Part shown: piece after piece, positions 35,125 through 45,550 of the stretch
Position numbering within the stretch: the first letter of the stretch is position 1
How the letters are laid out: every line of letters starts with the position of its first letter
Origin: Drosophila miranda
Taxonomy: Eukaryota > Arthropoda > Insecta > Diptera > Drosophilidae
DNA: 64,000 bases
NCBI RefSeq assembly: GCF_003369915.1
Contig: NC_046674.1
Coordinates: forward strand, 5,890,001-5,954,000
Direction of reading: 5' to 3'
Notes under the pieces: model-generated
What the model was told of the DNA's origin: nothing
Databases searched by the model: none
What the model saw: the letters and a program-made list of their open reading frames with translations, nothing else
Translations under genes and position numbers: made by a program

Positions 35125-37242
35125 CTATCTCAATTTTGGCCATATCGTAGGCTTGGGCGGCTTTGCGCCCGGAATGGTCGATGAATTGCCACTGGCCACG
35201 CACTGGGCCCCAAACAGCTCTAGCAGCTGGGGCGCCCGGAAGAAGGAGGAACGTTTCCAGCTGGCCGGACCCACGCGATCCATATGATCGTAGATAATGC
35301 CAGTCGCGTCTAGGGCCCGAAACTGCTCCAGCAGATGCTCGTCCTGGCCCAGGTCATTGCCCCAGAGGAAGAGCACCTGTTTCAGGTCGAGAGCAACGCT
35401 CAGCAATTGATGTTTCTGGGCAAAGTTCTCCACGTGCAGGGCTGTGCCCAGGATTTCCGCCGAATGGGCAAAATTGACGGCCTGCTGGAAGCTCTGGGCT
35501 CTGAGATCCATGTATGGATCCCATATGTTGGACCGCCCAATGCTCATCAGGATCGCGGGGAAGACCTGCTGCTTGAGCCGGATCATAGTGCAGATGTCCG
35601 CATCGAAGCTGGCAAAGATCAGGGGACGACCGCAGCCATAGCGGACCGTCGTCTGCAGGATTCTATCCACATAGACATTCTTGTTGAGGCTCTGGGTCGA
35701 CTCCAGGAGACCCGAAGCCATCAGTTGCGGCCACTTGATCTCCACCAGCAGGCCCAGTGACTTGGGCAGGGCCTCGTACACCTCCGAGAGCTTGGGGAAG
35801 ATTCTTTGGCTCCGGCTGGAGTCCCTCAGATTGAGGTGCGTGTATTCCTGCAGGCTCCAGCGCTTCAGGATGAACACGCGACTGGCTTTGAGCTCCGCGT
35901 AGGTTAGCTCCCTGATCAGCACGTAGCGCAGATCGAAACGATCCCTGATCTGCTGATCCTTGCCGGATGTGTAGAACCCAAAGCCATGCCAAACCACAGG
36001 GACATAGTCCTTGGTTAGCTGCACGTCTAGCTGAACCATGTCGCCCTTGGCCTTCATCACAGCCAGGAAGCTTTCTATCGTGTTCTCCGTGAGGGTGGTG
36101 GAGGCCTGATAGTAGCTGGCCCCCAGTCCCCGATAGCCCACATCCATGGTGGGCCAGTTGTCGGGCCAGTAGTGATGGAAGCTCTCCCTCAAGTTGCAGG
36201 CCTCCACCTTGGGCATGGGCAGCACCACCAGATAGGGCAGGCTCAGCTGTCCAATGGCTATGGTCTGGAGACTGGCGAAGATCGGGAGCTGCAGCGTGCC
36301 GCGACTTCCCCGGATTTGCTCGGGAAAGATGTAGACCTCGCCCAGGGACTGCTTGCTCCCTATCTGATAGATGGAAAGGCGAAAGGCGTTGTAGATGTCC
36401 AGGGGCTGGCTGATGCGGAAGATCACAATGGAGCCCTGGCTGTACTTCACTCCCAGCGCGGACAGTGGACGGAACGAGGAGTGATTGTAGGCATATTTGG
36501 CGACCTCAATCCGGGAATCATCGATCACGTTGAGGGGCGTCAGCGCCAGTCGGAGCTTGGCCTTGCTGCCGACCCCAGAGATGACTATGTGATCTTGCCA
36601 CACGAACTTTAGCTCGATTACGTACTCGTGCTGCAGCCAGCCGCGCTCCAGGTGGAAGCCACCACCCACCGATCGGGGATAGGCTTCGCCGTAGATGTCC
36701 AGGCCGGGGGATCGATAGATCTCGTAGGTCTGCATCATTCTGGCCACCTTCTGGCCCTCCCAGCTTCGCAGAATCCGCCTGCCCTGGCCATTCTTCGCGT
36801 AGATCAGATAGCGATAGTAGAATCGCTGGCTGGCACAGACCCACAGCCGGAGATACCACTTGGTCCTGGCCCTGTCCTGCGCCTTCAGCGGAACTGCCTT
36901 CTCCAGCTGCCAATGCCCGAGGGCGGCATGATCCCCGCTAACGGCAATATACTCGTCGGCAGCCAGGCGAATGTTGTGCCTCAGCTCCAGACTGAAGACC
37001 CGAAAGAGGGGCACACAGATGAAGCTGCGACCCGAGACCTGGCCGGCTGGCTGCTGCTCATCGTCGAAGATCTTGAAGGCCTGCAGCTTCTCGGCGGCAA
37101 AGACAAGCGATTCATTCAGTTCCGTTCGACTGGTGGTGGCATAAGACAATGGCAGGGGCAGCAGCAGCAGCAGCGGCATAAACAGAAACAGCAGTATGCT
37201 AATTGATTTTAACACATTCAACAACACACAAAATCGATACAT
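35125..37242 (-). CDS. GPCPD1-like glycerophosphodiesterase paralog, probable pseudoenzyme
   Basis: Intronless 705-aa protein. Residues about 11-35 are strongly hydrophobic (a signal peptide or anchor). A CBM20 starch-binding-type domain follows (about 75-195, with GDHAALGHW and YRYLIYAKNG), then a linker domain and a GDPD barrel from about 365. Compared with the intact paralog at 39822-41828, the first catalytic His is Tyr370 (GYRG for GHRG), the metal-binding Glu is Gln404 (QLD for ELD) and the HD motif is HG (His419, Gly420). ENT, EIKWPQ, SFDADICTM and WGND remain. Family members cleave glycerophosphocholine; this copy should not do so normally. An intact long frame with scattered active-site loss suggests a maintained pseudoenzyme rather than a decaying pseudogene. 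Activity has not been tested. Confidence 0.85.
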   Translation of the reverse strand: MYRFCVLLNVLKSISILLFLFMPLLLLLPLPLSYATTSRTELNESLVFAAEKLQAFKIFDDEQQPAGQVSGRSFICVPLFRVFSLELRHNIRLAADEYIAVSGDHAALGHWQLEKAVPLKAQDRARTKWYLRLWVCASQRFYYRYLIYAKNGQGRRILRSWEGQKVARMMQTYEIYRSPGLDIYGEAYPRSVGGGFHLERGWLQHEYVIELKFVWQDHIVISGVGSKAKLRLALTPLNVIDDSRIEVAKYAYNHSSFRPLSALGVKYSQGSIVIFRISQPLDIYNAFRLSIYQIGSKQSLGEVYIFPEQIRGSRGTLQLPIFASLQTIAIGQLSLPYLVVLPMPKVEACNLRESFHHYWPDNWPTMDVGYRGLGASYYQASTTLTENTIESFLAVMKAKGDMVQLDVQLTKDYVPVVWHGFGFYTSGKDQQIRDRFDLRYVLIRELTYAELKASRVFILKRWSLQEYTHLNLRDSSRSQRIFPKLSEVYEALPKSLGLLVEIKWPQLMASGLLESTQSLNKNVYVDRILQTTVRYGCGRPLIFASFDADICTMIRLKQQVFPAILMSIGRSNIWDPYMDLRAQSFQQAVNFAHSAEILGTALHVENFAQKHQLLSVALDLKQVLFLWGNDLGQDEHLLEQFRALDATGIIYDHMDRVGPASWKRSSFFRAPQLLELFGAQCVASGNSSTIPGAKPPKPTIWPKLR

Positions 37243-37937
37243 TTTTCCTCATTCCACACAGATTTTGGGGGCAGCAGGCACACCATCATCATCTCGCCAA
37301 AGAAACAAGTTTTCTCTTTCGGATAAAAAAAGAGGTAAAGCGCCAAAACTTAAAGAAAAAAAAAAAACGAAACACGAACTCGGACTCGGACGCGGACGCT
37401 GACGCAGACACGGACGATGCGGATGCGGAGGCAACTTGACCCAACGATGACAAACAAACGAATGAAAGAATCTCTTAAAGCTCAGCATAGTTTTGTTGTC
37501 ATCGAAATTGAATTTTGGATTTTGGTATTGATATTTCGAATCGAAGATCTCTGTGGATTCTCTCATCGTGGACTAATAAGTCAGCGCCGGCCAGCGAGCC
37601 CACTAATTGAGTCGGAAGGCGGACTTCGGGGCCTAATGATAGCCCGAGCAAATGGCAGGTGGGTTAATTAAAGCATGATGGAGATATATGTCCATAAAGT
37701 CGATTTTAATGGGCAGTGAAAACCTTTCACTGAGAGAAGATCATATCATTTATTTTGATGACACCCCGCGGCTCTGGTACTTCGAGGGTATCTGAAATTC
37801 GACTTGGACTGAACAATTCTCTCATTGTTTTAAGTTATTCGCATATTTTTTGACCAAATTTGGCATATATGTAAATTTCTGGCTAAAGAAAGTTTGGGCT
37901 ACGCGAGAGAGAGAGAGAGAGACCACTACTGACTGCT
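37243..37937. other. spacer between the GPCPD1-like gene and the lipocalin gene
   Basis: This must contain the 5' UTR and promoter of the gene ending at 35125 and the 3' end of the lipocalin gene. There is a GA run at about 37907-37921 and GGACGC-type units near 37380-37430. No TATA box is obvious. Confidence 0.5.
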
Positions 37938-38590
37938 TCAGATATTTTCATCGTCGATCAGAGGCTTGAGATAATGCGGATGGTATTCCAAATGAAGATA
38001 CCTGGCCAGATACCAGCGCTGCCAGGGACCGTGGCTCTGGTTCACACAGTTTTCCGGCTTCGCCACCAGCGTAAAGTTGTCCAATGACAGACGTACCGTC
38101 TGAAGGTAGCCAGCGACTGCGTTGAGGGTCTCCTGTGTGGGTTCCTGGGTCCTGGTGTAGATGGCCATCAGATGCTTGAACCAGGGCAGGGAGCAGTGAA
38201 GTTCCACGGCATAATTATCGTAGTCCGTCATGGTAATGCGTGTCCAATAGAGATTCACTGGAAACATATAAAGCACACATTAATCAAACATAGACATCAA
38301 ATCATTCGAAGTTGAAGTTGTCTATCGCTTACGGCCGTCGAGGTAGCATCGTGTCTCTCCCCCTGGATTGGTCCCATAAATCCACCAGCCGCCCTTGATC
38401 TTAAATTCCCGACACATCAGGTTTCAGTTATTAGCGATCAAACGCTAGATTGCTTATCAATTTTCAAGATCATCCAATATCACTTTCTCACCTTCTCTGT
38501 GTCAACTGGAAATTCTTTGTATAGACATTTCCACGCCCCGCTGGCACAGGCCCTACCGATTGGTGATAGCAGCAACAGCAACAGACCCAT
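37938..38590 (-). CDS. secreted lipocalin-like protein (short)
   Basis: Three exons, 38590-38492, 38399-38333 and 38257-37938, with phases 0 and 1, give 161 aa. An upstream Met at 38644 would add 18 residues. The N-terminus (MGLLLLLLSPIGRACA) is a signal peptide. The second lipocalin signature is clear (TDYDNYAVELHC), as is the following apolipoprotein D-like helix (YTRTQEPTQETLNAV) and a C-terminal Cys (PENC). Lipocalins bind small hydrophobic ligands outside the cell. Only about 25-45 residues separate the possible G-x-W motif from TDY, where 80 or more are usual. The front half of the barrel is therefore shortened, or I have missed an exon. It lies between two GPCPD1-like genes on the same strand. 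Confidence 0.65.
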
Positions 38591-38644
38591 GCGGAGGCAT
38601 AGGCACTGGCACTGGAATTCCCACTGGCTCGTCCTAAGCCTCAT

Positions 38645-39821
38645 GCAAATGAGTTTGCGCTCTAATTGGCCATAAACTGAACTGGCTTTAGGCATGGCTT
38701 TTACACGACTGCTACGGCCGCCCAGCCTTTTTATGGCCCTCTCTCTGCCTTGTGGGTACCGTTTATGGGCCGTGTTTCGGGGCTCAGCATTTTCATGGTG
38801 GCTTTTACATTCGTCACGATATGCTGCCCCATCAAATGTAAGCGGATCGAATTTTACAATTTCTTCTTCTGTTTCTTTGTTTCTGTTTAGAGATCAGATC
38901 ATCATATAGTAAAACACGTCATTCCATTGAGTGTTGTGTTGCGTTGCGTTTGCGTGTGTTTATTTTTAAACGAATGTCTTCAATCAGCACTTTCGGATGA
39001 GCGGAATATTCAATATTTGTCTCTTTGTTCTGCCATTCACGCGTGGCATTTGTCTGTTTTGTATTGACATTAAATATATCTTTAAATATTAATAACAATA
39101 TTTTTTTGTTCTTTTTAGTGTGTACTGTACTGTGTGTACTTTCAAATGGAAATTGCTTGTAAATTTCATTGCATTTAAGCCATTCAAATAGAACAAAAAC
39201 AAAAAGACTCTTTGCTTAAACATAGACGAAAACTAACACTACAAAATGGTATAAAAAATCCCCAATAATTATTAAATATGTGAAAGCAAATAGCAAATTT
39301 TCTATGTAGTATTTTTGCATAAAAGTTTTCAAAATTATTTGCAATTATGTAGCTCTGGTTTTTTTTTTGTTTTTTGTTTTTTGCACATTTTGCATTGAGG
39401 TATTTAACGATTTATAGCAGGTATTAGGTGTACATAAATATATGTGTATTTGCAATTCTCATTCTCATCTTTTGTTTTCTTTTCTCAACTTTTTGCATCG
39501 CTTTCTTCTCTCATTGTCTTTTATGTTGCTACTTAATTTTGAGGGGAATTCCTCCCATGCTCTGGGGGAATGGGGGTTTCTTTTTTCTTTCTAATTATGG
39601 CCATATGATGGCTTCACATGTTTCGGTTTCCGTTTGGACAACGTTGGAAACTATAATTTAATAAACAACATTTTGAAGCTGCGCTTCTTCCCCTTCGGTG
39701 ATGCCCCTTCTCACATTTCTCTTTCTTACGTTACGTTTCCAAATAAATATACAAAAATAGGTTTCTTTACAAGATTAACGATTAACTTAGGCTCTAAGAT
39801 CTACCCGCCCCTACACCCCGC
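38645..39821. other. spacer and probable 3' UTR of the active GPCPD1-like gene
   Basis: AT-rich sequence with T runs. It probably holds the lipocalin promoter near 38.7 kb and the long 3' UTR of the minus-strand gene ending at 39822. Plus-strand frames at 39428-39903 are T-rich and unsupported. Confidence 0.45.
38959..38964 (-). terminator. possible poly(A) signal
   Basis: TTTATT on the plus strand (AATAAA on minus) about 860 nt past the stop of the gene at 39822-41828. A nearer variant signal may be used instead. Confidence 0.25.
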
Positions 39822-41828
39822 CTACACCCGGCACTGCGCCGCGAATTCGGCCATCAGGGCCGGAGACTTGAAGAACGCTTCCTGCTTGCCATCGGGCATG
39901 TAGAGATCGCTGCGATCGTAGCACGTGGCCGTGGCCCCAATCTGTGTGAAATACTTGACACGCTCCCGCGAGTTGCAGTCGTCGCCCCAGACGACGGCGA
40001 TCTGGCCCAGGTCCTTGGCCCGCTGGAGCATCTGGGCGGCGTTCTCGCCGAGGAAGTCCTCGGCATGGGGTGCGGTGCCGGCCAGCTCGAAGGCCTGGGC
40101 ATTGTTGACGGCCGCCTCGAAGGTCCTCGTTCGCAGGTCAAGGAACGGCTGCCATTTCTTCGTCTGGCCCTGGGTGAGGTACATCACAGGAAAGACGTTC
40201 TGCTTGAAGCGCAACATGGTGCACATGTCGGCGTCGAAGCTGGAGAAAATGATGGGACGCCCGCAGCCATGCTGGATCACCTGGTGCAGCACACGGTCAG
40301 CAAAGAAGTTCTTGTCGATCGTCTGCTCGGCCTCGCTGCCACCGCCTTGGCGACGCTGCGGCCACTTGATCTCCACATCGATGCCCAGGGATTTGGGCAG
40401 CTCGTCGAGCACCTCCACGAGGCGCGGAAAGATGCGATGTGCGGGTCGGGACTCGGCATTGTGCGAGGGATACTCCACCACCCGCCCATTGATCACAGAG
40501 AAGATGCGCAGGCGCTTGAGCAGCTCATAGTTGATGTCCTTGATCAGGACGTATTCCAGTTGGTCCGGCTTGCTGATCTGCTTGCCAGGCGGGGCGGTGC
40601 GCAGGCCAAAGTCGTGATAAATCACTGGCACTCCGTCGGCCGTGAGGTGGATATCCAGCTCAATCATGTCCGCATTGTGCTCGTGGGCACTCAGGAAGGA
40701 GGCAATCGTGTTCTCCCTCTCCGCCGGGGCATCGGCAATGTAGCTCTTGCCGTTGCCGCGATGTCCCACGTCCAGATTGGGCCAGCTCTTGGGCCAATAG
40801 TGGGCATAGGTGGTCTTGAAGTCCAGCGGCGAGTACCGGTACGGCTGGACAATGACATACGGCAAACGGAGTCGGGCCAAGGTCTCCTCGGCATCGCTGG
40901 CCGACTTGATGCGCAGATGGAGGAGTCCCTCGCTGCCCGTCAGCTCCGAGCTGACAAGATTGGCGCTGCCCAGGAGCTCGTTGGACATGGTGTAGCAGTC
41001 CAGACGGAAGTGCTGCTGCAGCATCTTCTCGAGCGGCACTGTTATGTGGAAGATGACAATGTCGCCCTTGGTATAGGGCACTCCGAATGTGGGCTGATTC
41101 TCCAGCTGACTCTTGCCGTACTCCTGCTTGGTGTACTCCACCAGGAGGCCAGCGGTCATCTCCACGGGCACGATCTTCAGCTGGACATGCTGGGGATCGA
41201 AGGTTTCGATGTCGTGCACTTGGAACATCTTTTCGCTGTTGAACTTGAGCTGGACAATCACCTCGTGATTAAGCCAGCCGCGATGGACCTGCGGCTTCAG
41301 ATCCGCATTGTCCGCGGTTATGCCGAACACGTCGATCTGGCTGCACTGAATCTCCGAGCAGGGACCCAGGGAGCGCGGCTTGAAGTGCGTCTCCCAGCGG
41401 CGGATCTGCTTGTAGCCGGACAGATCCTCCACGTAGACAAAGTAGCGGTATTCCAGCTGACGACACGACTGCAGCGGCACCGTGGCCTGCCAGTTGAGCT
41501 CGTCGAGGGAGTCCAGGGGCACGCAGCGCGAGAGCTGCCACTCGCCCAGGGCCTTCACGTCGCCAGTCAGTCCCAGGCGCTCCTCCGGCGCCAGGGGAGT
41601 CTCCAGTCTCACGTTGAACTCCCTCAGCGTCGGCTTGCAGGAGGCCCCGGCACCGGCACCTGCACCTGCACCGGTGACTGCGCCGGTGGCCGACGGCTCC
41701 AGCTCATTGGCCGTTCCATACTTGATGAGGGCGCCCGGTGGCACGGTGGCGGCCTCCACGTATGCGGCACACTGCAAGGAGATGGAGGCATAGGCCAGGA
41801 TTAGTACGGTGGTGTGCCACAGGGCCAT
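39822..41828 (-). CDS. glycerophosphocholine phosphodiesterase GPCPD1 homolog (CBM20 + GDPD), active form
   Basis: 668 aa in one exon. Residues 1-26 form a signal peptide-like segment (MALWHTTVLILAYASISL). A Gly/Ala repeat, a CBM20 domain (about 65-165, with LTGDVKALGEWQ and YRYFVYVEDLSG) and a middle domain follow, then a GDPD barrel with all expected residues: His356-Arg (GHRG), ENT, Glu390 and Asp392 (ELD), His405-Asp406, EIKWPQ, SFDADMCTM, WGDD and CYDRSD. The enzyme should hydrolyse glycerophosphocholine to glycerol-3-phosphate and choline. Human GPCPD1 is about 670 aa and lacks a signal peptide. A good acceptor (CTCCTTGCAG) lies inside the signal-peptide codons, just before Cys20, so other 5' exons could yield a cytosolic form. 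Probably the counterpart of D. melanogaster CG18135, from memory. Confidence 0.9.
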   Translation of the reverse strand: MALWHTTVLILAYASISLQCAAYVEAATVPPGALIKYGTANELEPSATGAVTGAGAGAGAGASCKPTLREFNVRLETPLAPEERLGLTGDVKALGEWQLSRCVPLDSLDELNWQATVPLQSCRQLEYRYFVYVEDLSGYKQIRRWETHFKPRSLGPCSEIQCSQIDVFGITADNADLKPQVHRGWLNHEVIVQLKFNSEKMFQVHDIETFDPQHVQLKIVPVEMTAGLLVEYTKQEYGKSQLENQPTFGVPYTKGDIVIFHITVPLEKMLQQHFRLDCYTMSNELLGSANLVSSELTGSEGLLHLRIKSASDAEETLARLRLPYVIVQPYRYSPLDFKTTYAHYWPKSWPNLDVGHRGNGKSYIADAPAERENTIASFLSAHEHNADMIELDIHLTADGVPVIYHDFGLRTAPPGKQISKPDQLEYVLIKDINYELLKRLRIFSVINGRVVEYPSHNAESRPAHRIFPRLVEVLDELPKSLGIDVEIKWPQRRQGGGSEAEQTIDKNFFADRVLHQVIQHGCGRPIIFSSFDADMCTMLRFKQNVFPVMYLTQGQTKKWQPFLDLRTRTFEAAVNNAQAFELAGTAPHAEDFLGENAAQMLQRAKDLGQIAVVWGDDCNSRERVKYFTQIGATATCYDRSDLYMPDGKQEAFFKSPALMAEFAAQCRV

Positions 41829-41851
41829 CGCTCAGCAATGGAGACTAGACT

Positions 41852-41892
41852 ACGACTGAGGGCACCGCTGCCAGCTGTCTCGTTTAATAAAC
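41852..41892 (-). promoter_or_regulatory. core promoter candidate of the active GPCPD1-like gene
   Basis: On the minus strand an initiator TCAGTC (A at 41857) lies 29 nt before the ATG. An AT-rich TTTATTAAA lies about 25-35 nt upstream of it and could act as a weak TATA box. Confidence 0.45.
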
Positions 41893-42633
41893 CCAACCCA
41901 CACTGTCTCGGAGCCGAGATTAAACGTTGACCCCTTGCGGATTTCGTTTCGCGCCCTGATAAAGTTTCACTAAGCGGAACGCCGAGTGTCGCCGTTCGAT
42001 TTAAATCTCGCCCCCATTCCCCCCCTCTGGCTGGGGTATTTAGAAACGAAAACAGGTTCGCGCGATAAGCACGCGTTTTTAGTCGCCTCCGTGCCGTGCT
42101 CCAACGAGATCACGTGTTTTGCACTGAGGCTCTCGATTCAAAATCATACTGGCTCACAGATTAATCTAATCAAAAACCCATTAAAAAGAAAATCTATTCT
42201 ATTTAAGCAGCTCTGGTGTGCTGATTATTCCGCGCTATTTTTGAATACATTAAAGTATTCCCAAGCCCGAGTCTAATCTACGTACGAGTACAATGTGTTT
42301 TGCGTAATAGATCTACTATACGTTAGCATATATCAAACAGTTAGATGACAAGAAGATAACCCCTCCGACGTCTATTGGGCAGTGATTTATTTCCTGCTAA
42401 AATTGATTTTATATTGCAGCGACAATCAATGTCAAAGTCATTATTGTTTTTCTGATAAACGACGGCGACTTTTCGGAGCTATGAATAGGTGTATTTTAGA
42501 ATGTTTCTCTTCCAATTATTCACAGTTCCACCCATATTTGCACACACTGTTGTTCAATCAAATTTTGTTGGTGGCGAAAAATGCAAATAAAAGCACGCGT
42601 TTAAAATCGCTTCGCTCGATGTAAGCGTTTTAC

Positions 42634-42718
42634 CTTTGAGCGAACCGCGTGAGATCCGCAAGGAATCAAATGCACTTTTTGTTGCGGATGGTGGCAGTGG
42701 GGGTGCTGCTGCTGCCAT
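42634..42718 (-). CDS. candidate alternative first coding exon
   Basis: From an ATG in good context (CTGCCATGG) the frame reads MAAAAPPLPPSATKSAFDSL and on to SRGSLK, with a donor GTAAAAC and a phase-1 end. It is upstream of the active GPCPD1-like gene on the same strand and could be an alternative N-terminus. However, the best internal acceptor of that gene, before Cys20, is phase 0 and would not fit. It may be unrelated or non-coding. Confidence 0.2.
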
Positions 42719-45410
42719 GGCAGTTGATTGGTGGTGATGCAACTTCTGCCTCGGATTAGCCGACACTTGCCGTGTGGCCTATGACAAATGGGCGATAAAT
42801 AGTGCAGTCGCCATAGCCAAAGTTTATGTAAGTGGGCTGAGCAACCCATATATTATTTCCACAGACACGTGTCGAGAGCAGCCCCTGCAGAATACACTAA
42901 AGAGGCCGCCACAACGCCACCCACCTATCGGGCAGAATGTACAGATCGGTTCTGCTGCCTCCACCGCCTTGGCAACATTTCAAAAGATAACTAGAAGAGA
43001 CTGGGCTAAAAAGTCGCGTGAGCTAATGAGACCCCAAATCGGTGAAATCGGTATATGTATATAGTAGTGGTATAGTATGGTATATAGTTTTCTTAGTTCT
43101 TTCTATATTGTAGTTTTTCCGCCTTTATGTATTTTTGGCTGCTTTGCGTCAACGCGCGGGCGCGTTTCTTGAGCGTTTCGCGCGCGTTTCTTCTCGTTCT
43201 TGGCACAATTAGCATAGCCTTGTAAATCAATCGGTGGGCCGTGCCGCCTCAGAAACGGCCAACAAATATCCAAAAGCTCTCCAATGGTTGTTTTAATTTT
43301 TTAACGAAATCGCTTTGTTTTGTTTAAACTTCTGATTTCTCAGCTTTATGCTAATTTCCGTGTGCGATTTCGAGCTTTTTTGTCGATTTTCTGACGCTCG
43401 CTCGCTGCGCCGGCTGCCATTCACGTGTTGAACAATAATTACCGTAGCTTTAACGCACGCGCTCTCTTTTCTCTCAAGCGTTTTCGCACATATGTTCTTT
43501 GTTATGGGAAATTTTAGAGTCGAAAAGCTTCTCTGCCGCTTCTTGGGAGGGAACTTTACTCCTTACTTCTGCGTAAGAGGTTGCTTAGTCTTATCTTATT
43601 TTTAGCAAAAAAGCTCTGCTGGCCATCTGTTTGGCAGGGGGGTTCAATTACAGCCTGATTTCTTATCAGGCCCCAGCTATAGGATCATATATCAGCAGAA
43701 CGTTTTATTGCATCTATAAGCTGGAAATTGAATCTAATCGCATCCATCGCAAAGGCAGGAGGCACTTGAGGCACTTGAGGCAGTTGGGGTCGGTCTCGGT
43801 CTCTCCCTCTCTGAAACCTCTCACAAGCACACAACTCCAAGCTAAATTGAATCACGTGAAACCTTATTGCAGCATGTGGCATGGCTCTGAAGAGCTTTCA
43901 AATTAAATAAACAGAAACGCTGCTGTCTGAGGGGTGGGTCGATTGTTTTTATTTGGAAACAATTGAAATTGGAGGTTGGAGTTATATGAGTGATACTCCA
44001 CGATACAATTTCCGTTTCCCTTGAAATGACATCATAACAAAACAGACACTGCCATATCATTATACTATGCCGGACAGAATTCTATACAGAATGTAAATAT
44101 ACACACTCTTAGTATTTCCCTTGTTGCCCATTATCTCTAAGACCAATTTAGTGCATTAACCCTACACTCTCTCTCTCTCCCTCTGCCCCCCTCAATATAT
44201 TGATTTTCATATACTAAAGACATGCAAATGTCTGATGACAACAGCAGCGACCTTCACAGACCCCCCAAAAAGTCAAAGCTCAAACACTTGCATTTTATAC
44301 TAGAGACTATAAAACATACACACACCCACTCACACACATACCCAGCCACAACAATCGCTCCACTCCAACCATATATGTACTATGTATGTATGTATCCCAA
44401 AAGTACAAATGATTTCTGGTTTTTAGGGTATAGTTTTTTGTTAATTACATTTTGCATGTGCTCGTCCGAGCTTTGGTGTTCCATCGGGGTCAATATCATG
44501 GGAACGGACATCTTACTGGGGTTTGGGTTTGTTTTTGTGTTTGAATTTTTTTCAGGTAAGAGGTTGCTTTGGTCTGGTCTGGAGGACCAACGAAAAAAAA
44601 CTTATATCACAGTTGATTAAATTATTATATTTTGCACTATACGCGCACTATATGCGCAATTGGTTTCCCTTTTGTTTTTTGTTTTTGTTTTTTTTTAGCT
44701 AGGCAAGCATTTTGTACTTGGTTTAGTTTTAAGTTGGGGCTCTTTTATGGTTGCTCCTTTGTTGCTATTATTTATGTTTTTTGTTTTGTTTGGTTTGGTT
44801 TGGTTTTGGTTTTGGTTTAAAGGTTGGTTGGGACGCTGAGGACGGTCCGTCGTCACTGCTCCGACGTTGCAGTCGCAACTGTTTCAGGCTCTTTTGGTGT
44901 GCGCGCAATTTAAACGATTTCTTTTTATCGAAAATGTGTTGGAGAGCTTTTTGGCTTTCGCGTTTGCCTCTTTGCCCGTTCCGTTCCGTTTTCTTTGTGT
45001 GTGCGAGAGGCAGAGGCAGAGGCAAAGCCAGACACCAGAGACAGAAAGAAACGGCGACGTTGGCGATTTAGGTACAGTTGCGGCTTGCTCGGGGCTTTTT
45101 CGAAAATGTTGTTGGCCTCAGAAAAACAGAAAAACAACACAACACACGATAATAAAACAATAAAAAAGATCCCATGAAGATTAATCGAATTAGCAATGCC
45201 CTCAAACGTTCGTCTAGAATCAGAGGCAGAATCATAATAAGATTGATGAAGAAGAGAGATTGCTAATTACATATTTAGCACAAGAGTCGAAAAGAGCGAA
45301 TAGAAGAAATAGCGAATAGAAAAATACTAGATATGTGTATTTGGGATACGGAACTTATTTTAATTAGCCAACAATCGACTTGGAATGCTGGAGTACTCTA
45401 GAACTATCAG
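42719..45410. other. intergenic, possible minus-strand 5' UTR near 44.8-45.1 kb
   Basis: No supported coding exon. GCGCG- and GCGTTTC-rich repeats occur at 43150-43200. The minus strand of about 44830-45080 has the A/G-rich, CAAAG-rich look of a Drosophila 5' UTR, perhaps a distant first exon of a leftward gene, but I cannot fix a splice site. Confidence 0.35.
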
Positions 45411-45550
45411 TAGCGTTTCATTCGTAACCCTTTAATATCCTTAAGTACGACCGTCTGTAGATGGAAAACCGTCCAGACTGCAGCCATAAAACACAATTAT
45501 AAACCAAAATATTTTACAAAAAATACTTTACAAATAATTCCATATATCAA

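Noticed and set aside
40065..41804. 579-codon open frame on the plus strand
   Set aside because: It is antisense to the GPCPD1 homolog, whose family motifs are unmistakable. Its own residues (His/Leu/Gln/Val-rich, no domain) are what high GC3 on the other strand produces.
44222..45177. Several overlapping short frames on both strands
   Set aside because: T-rich or A-rich composition on opposite strands; better explained as UTR-like or intergenic sequence.
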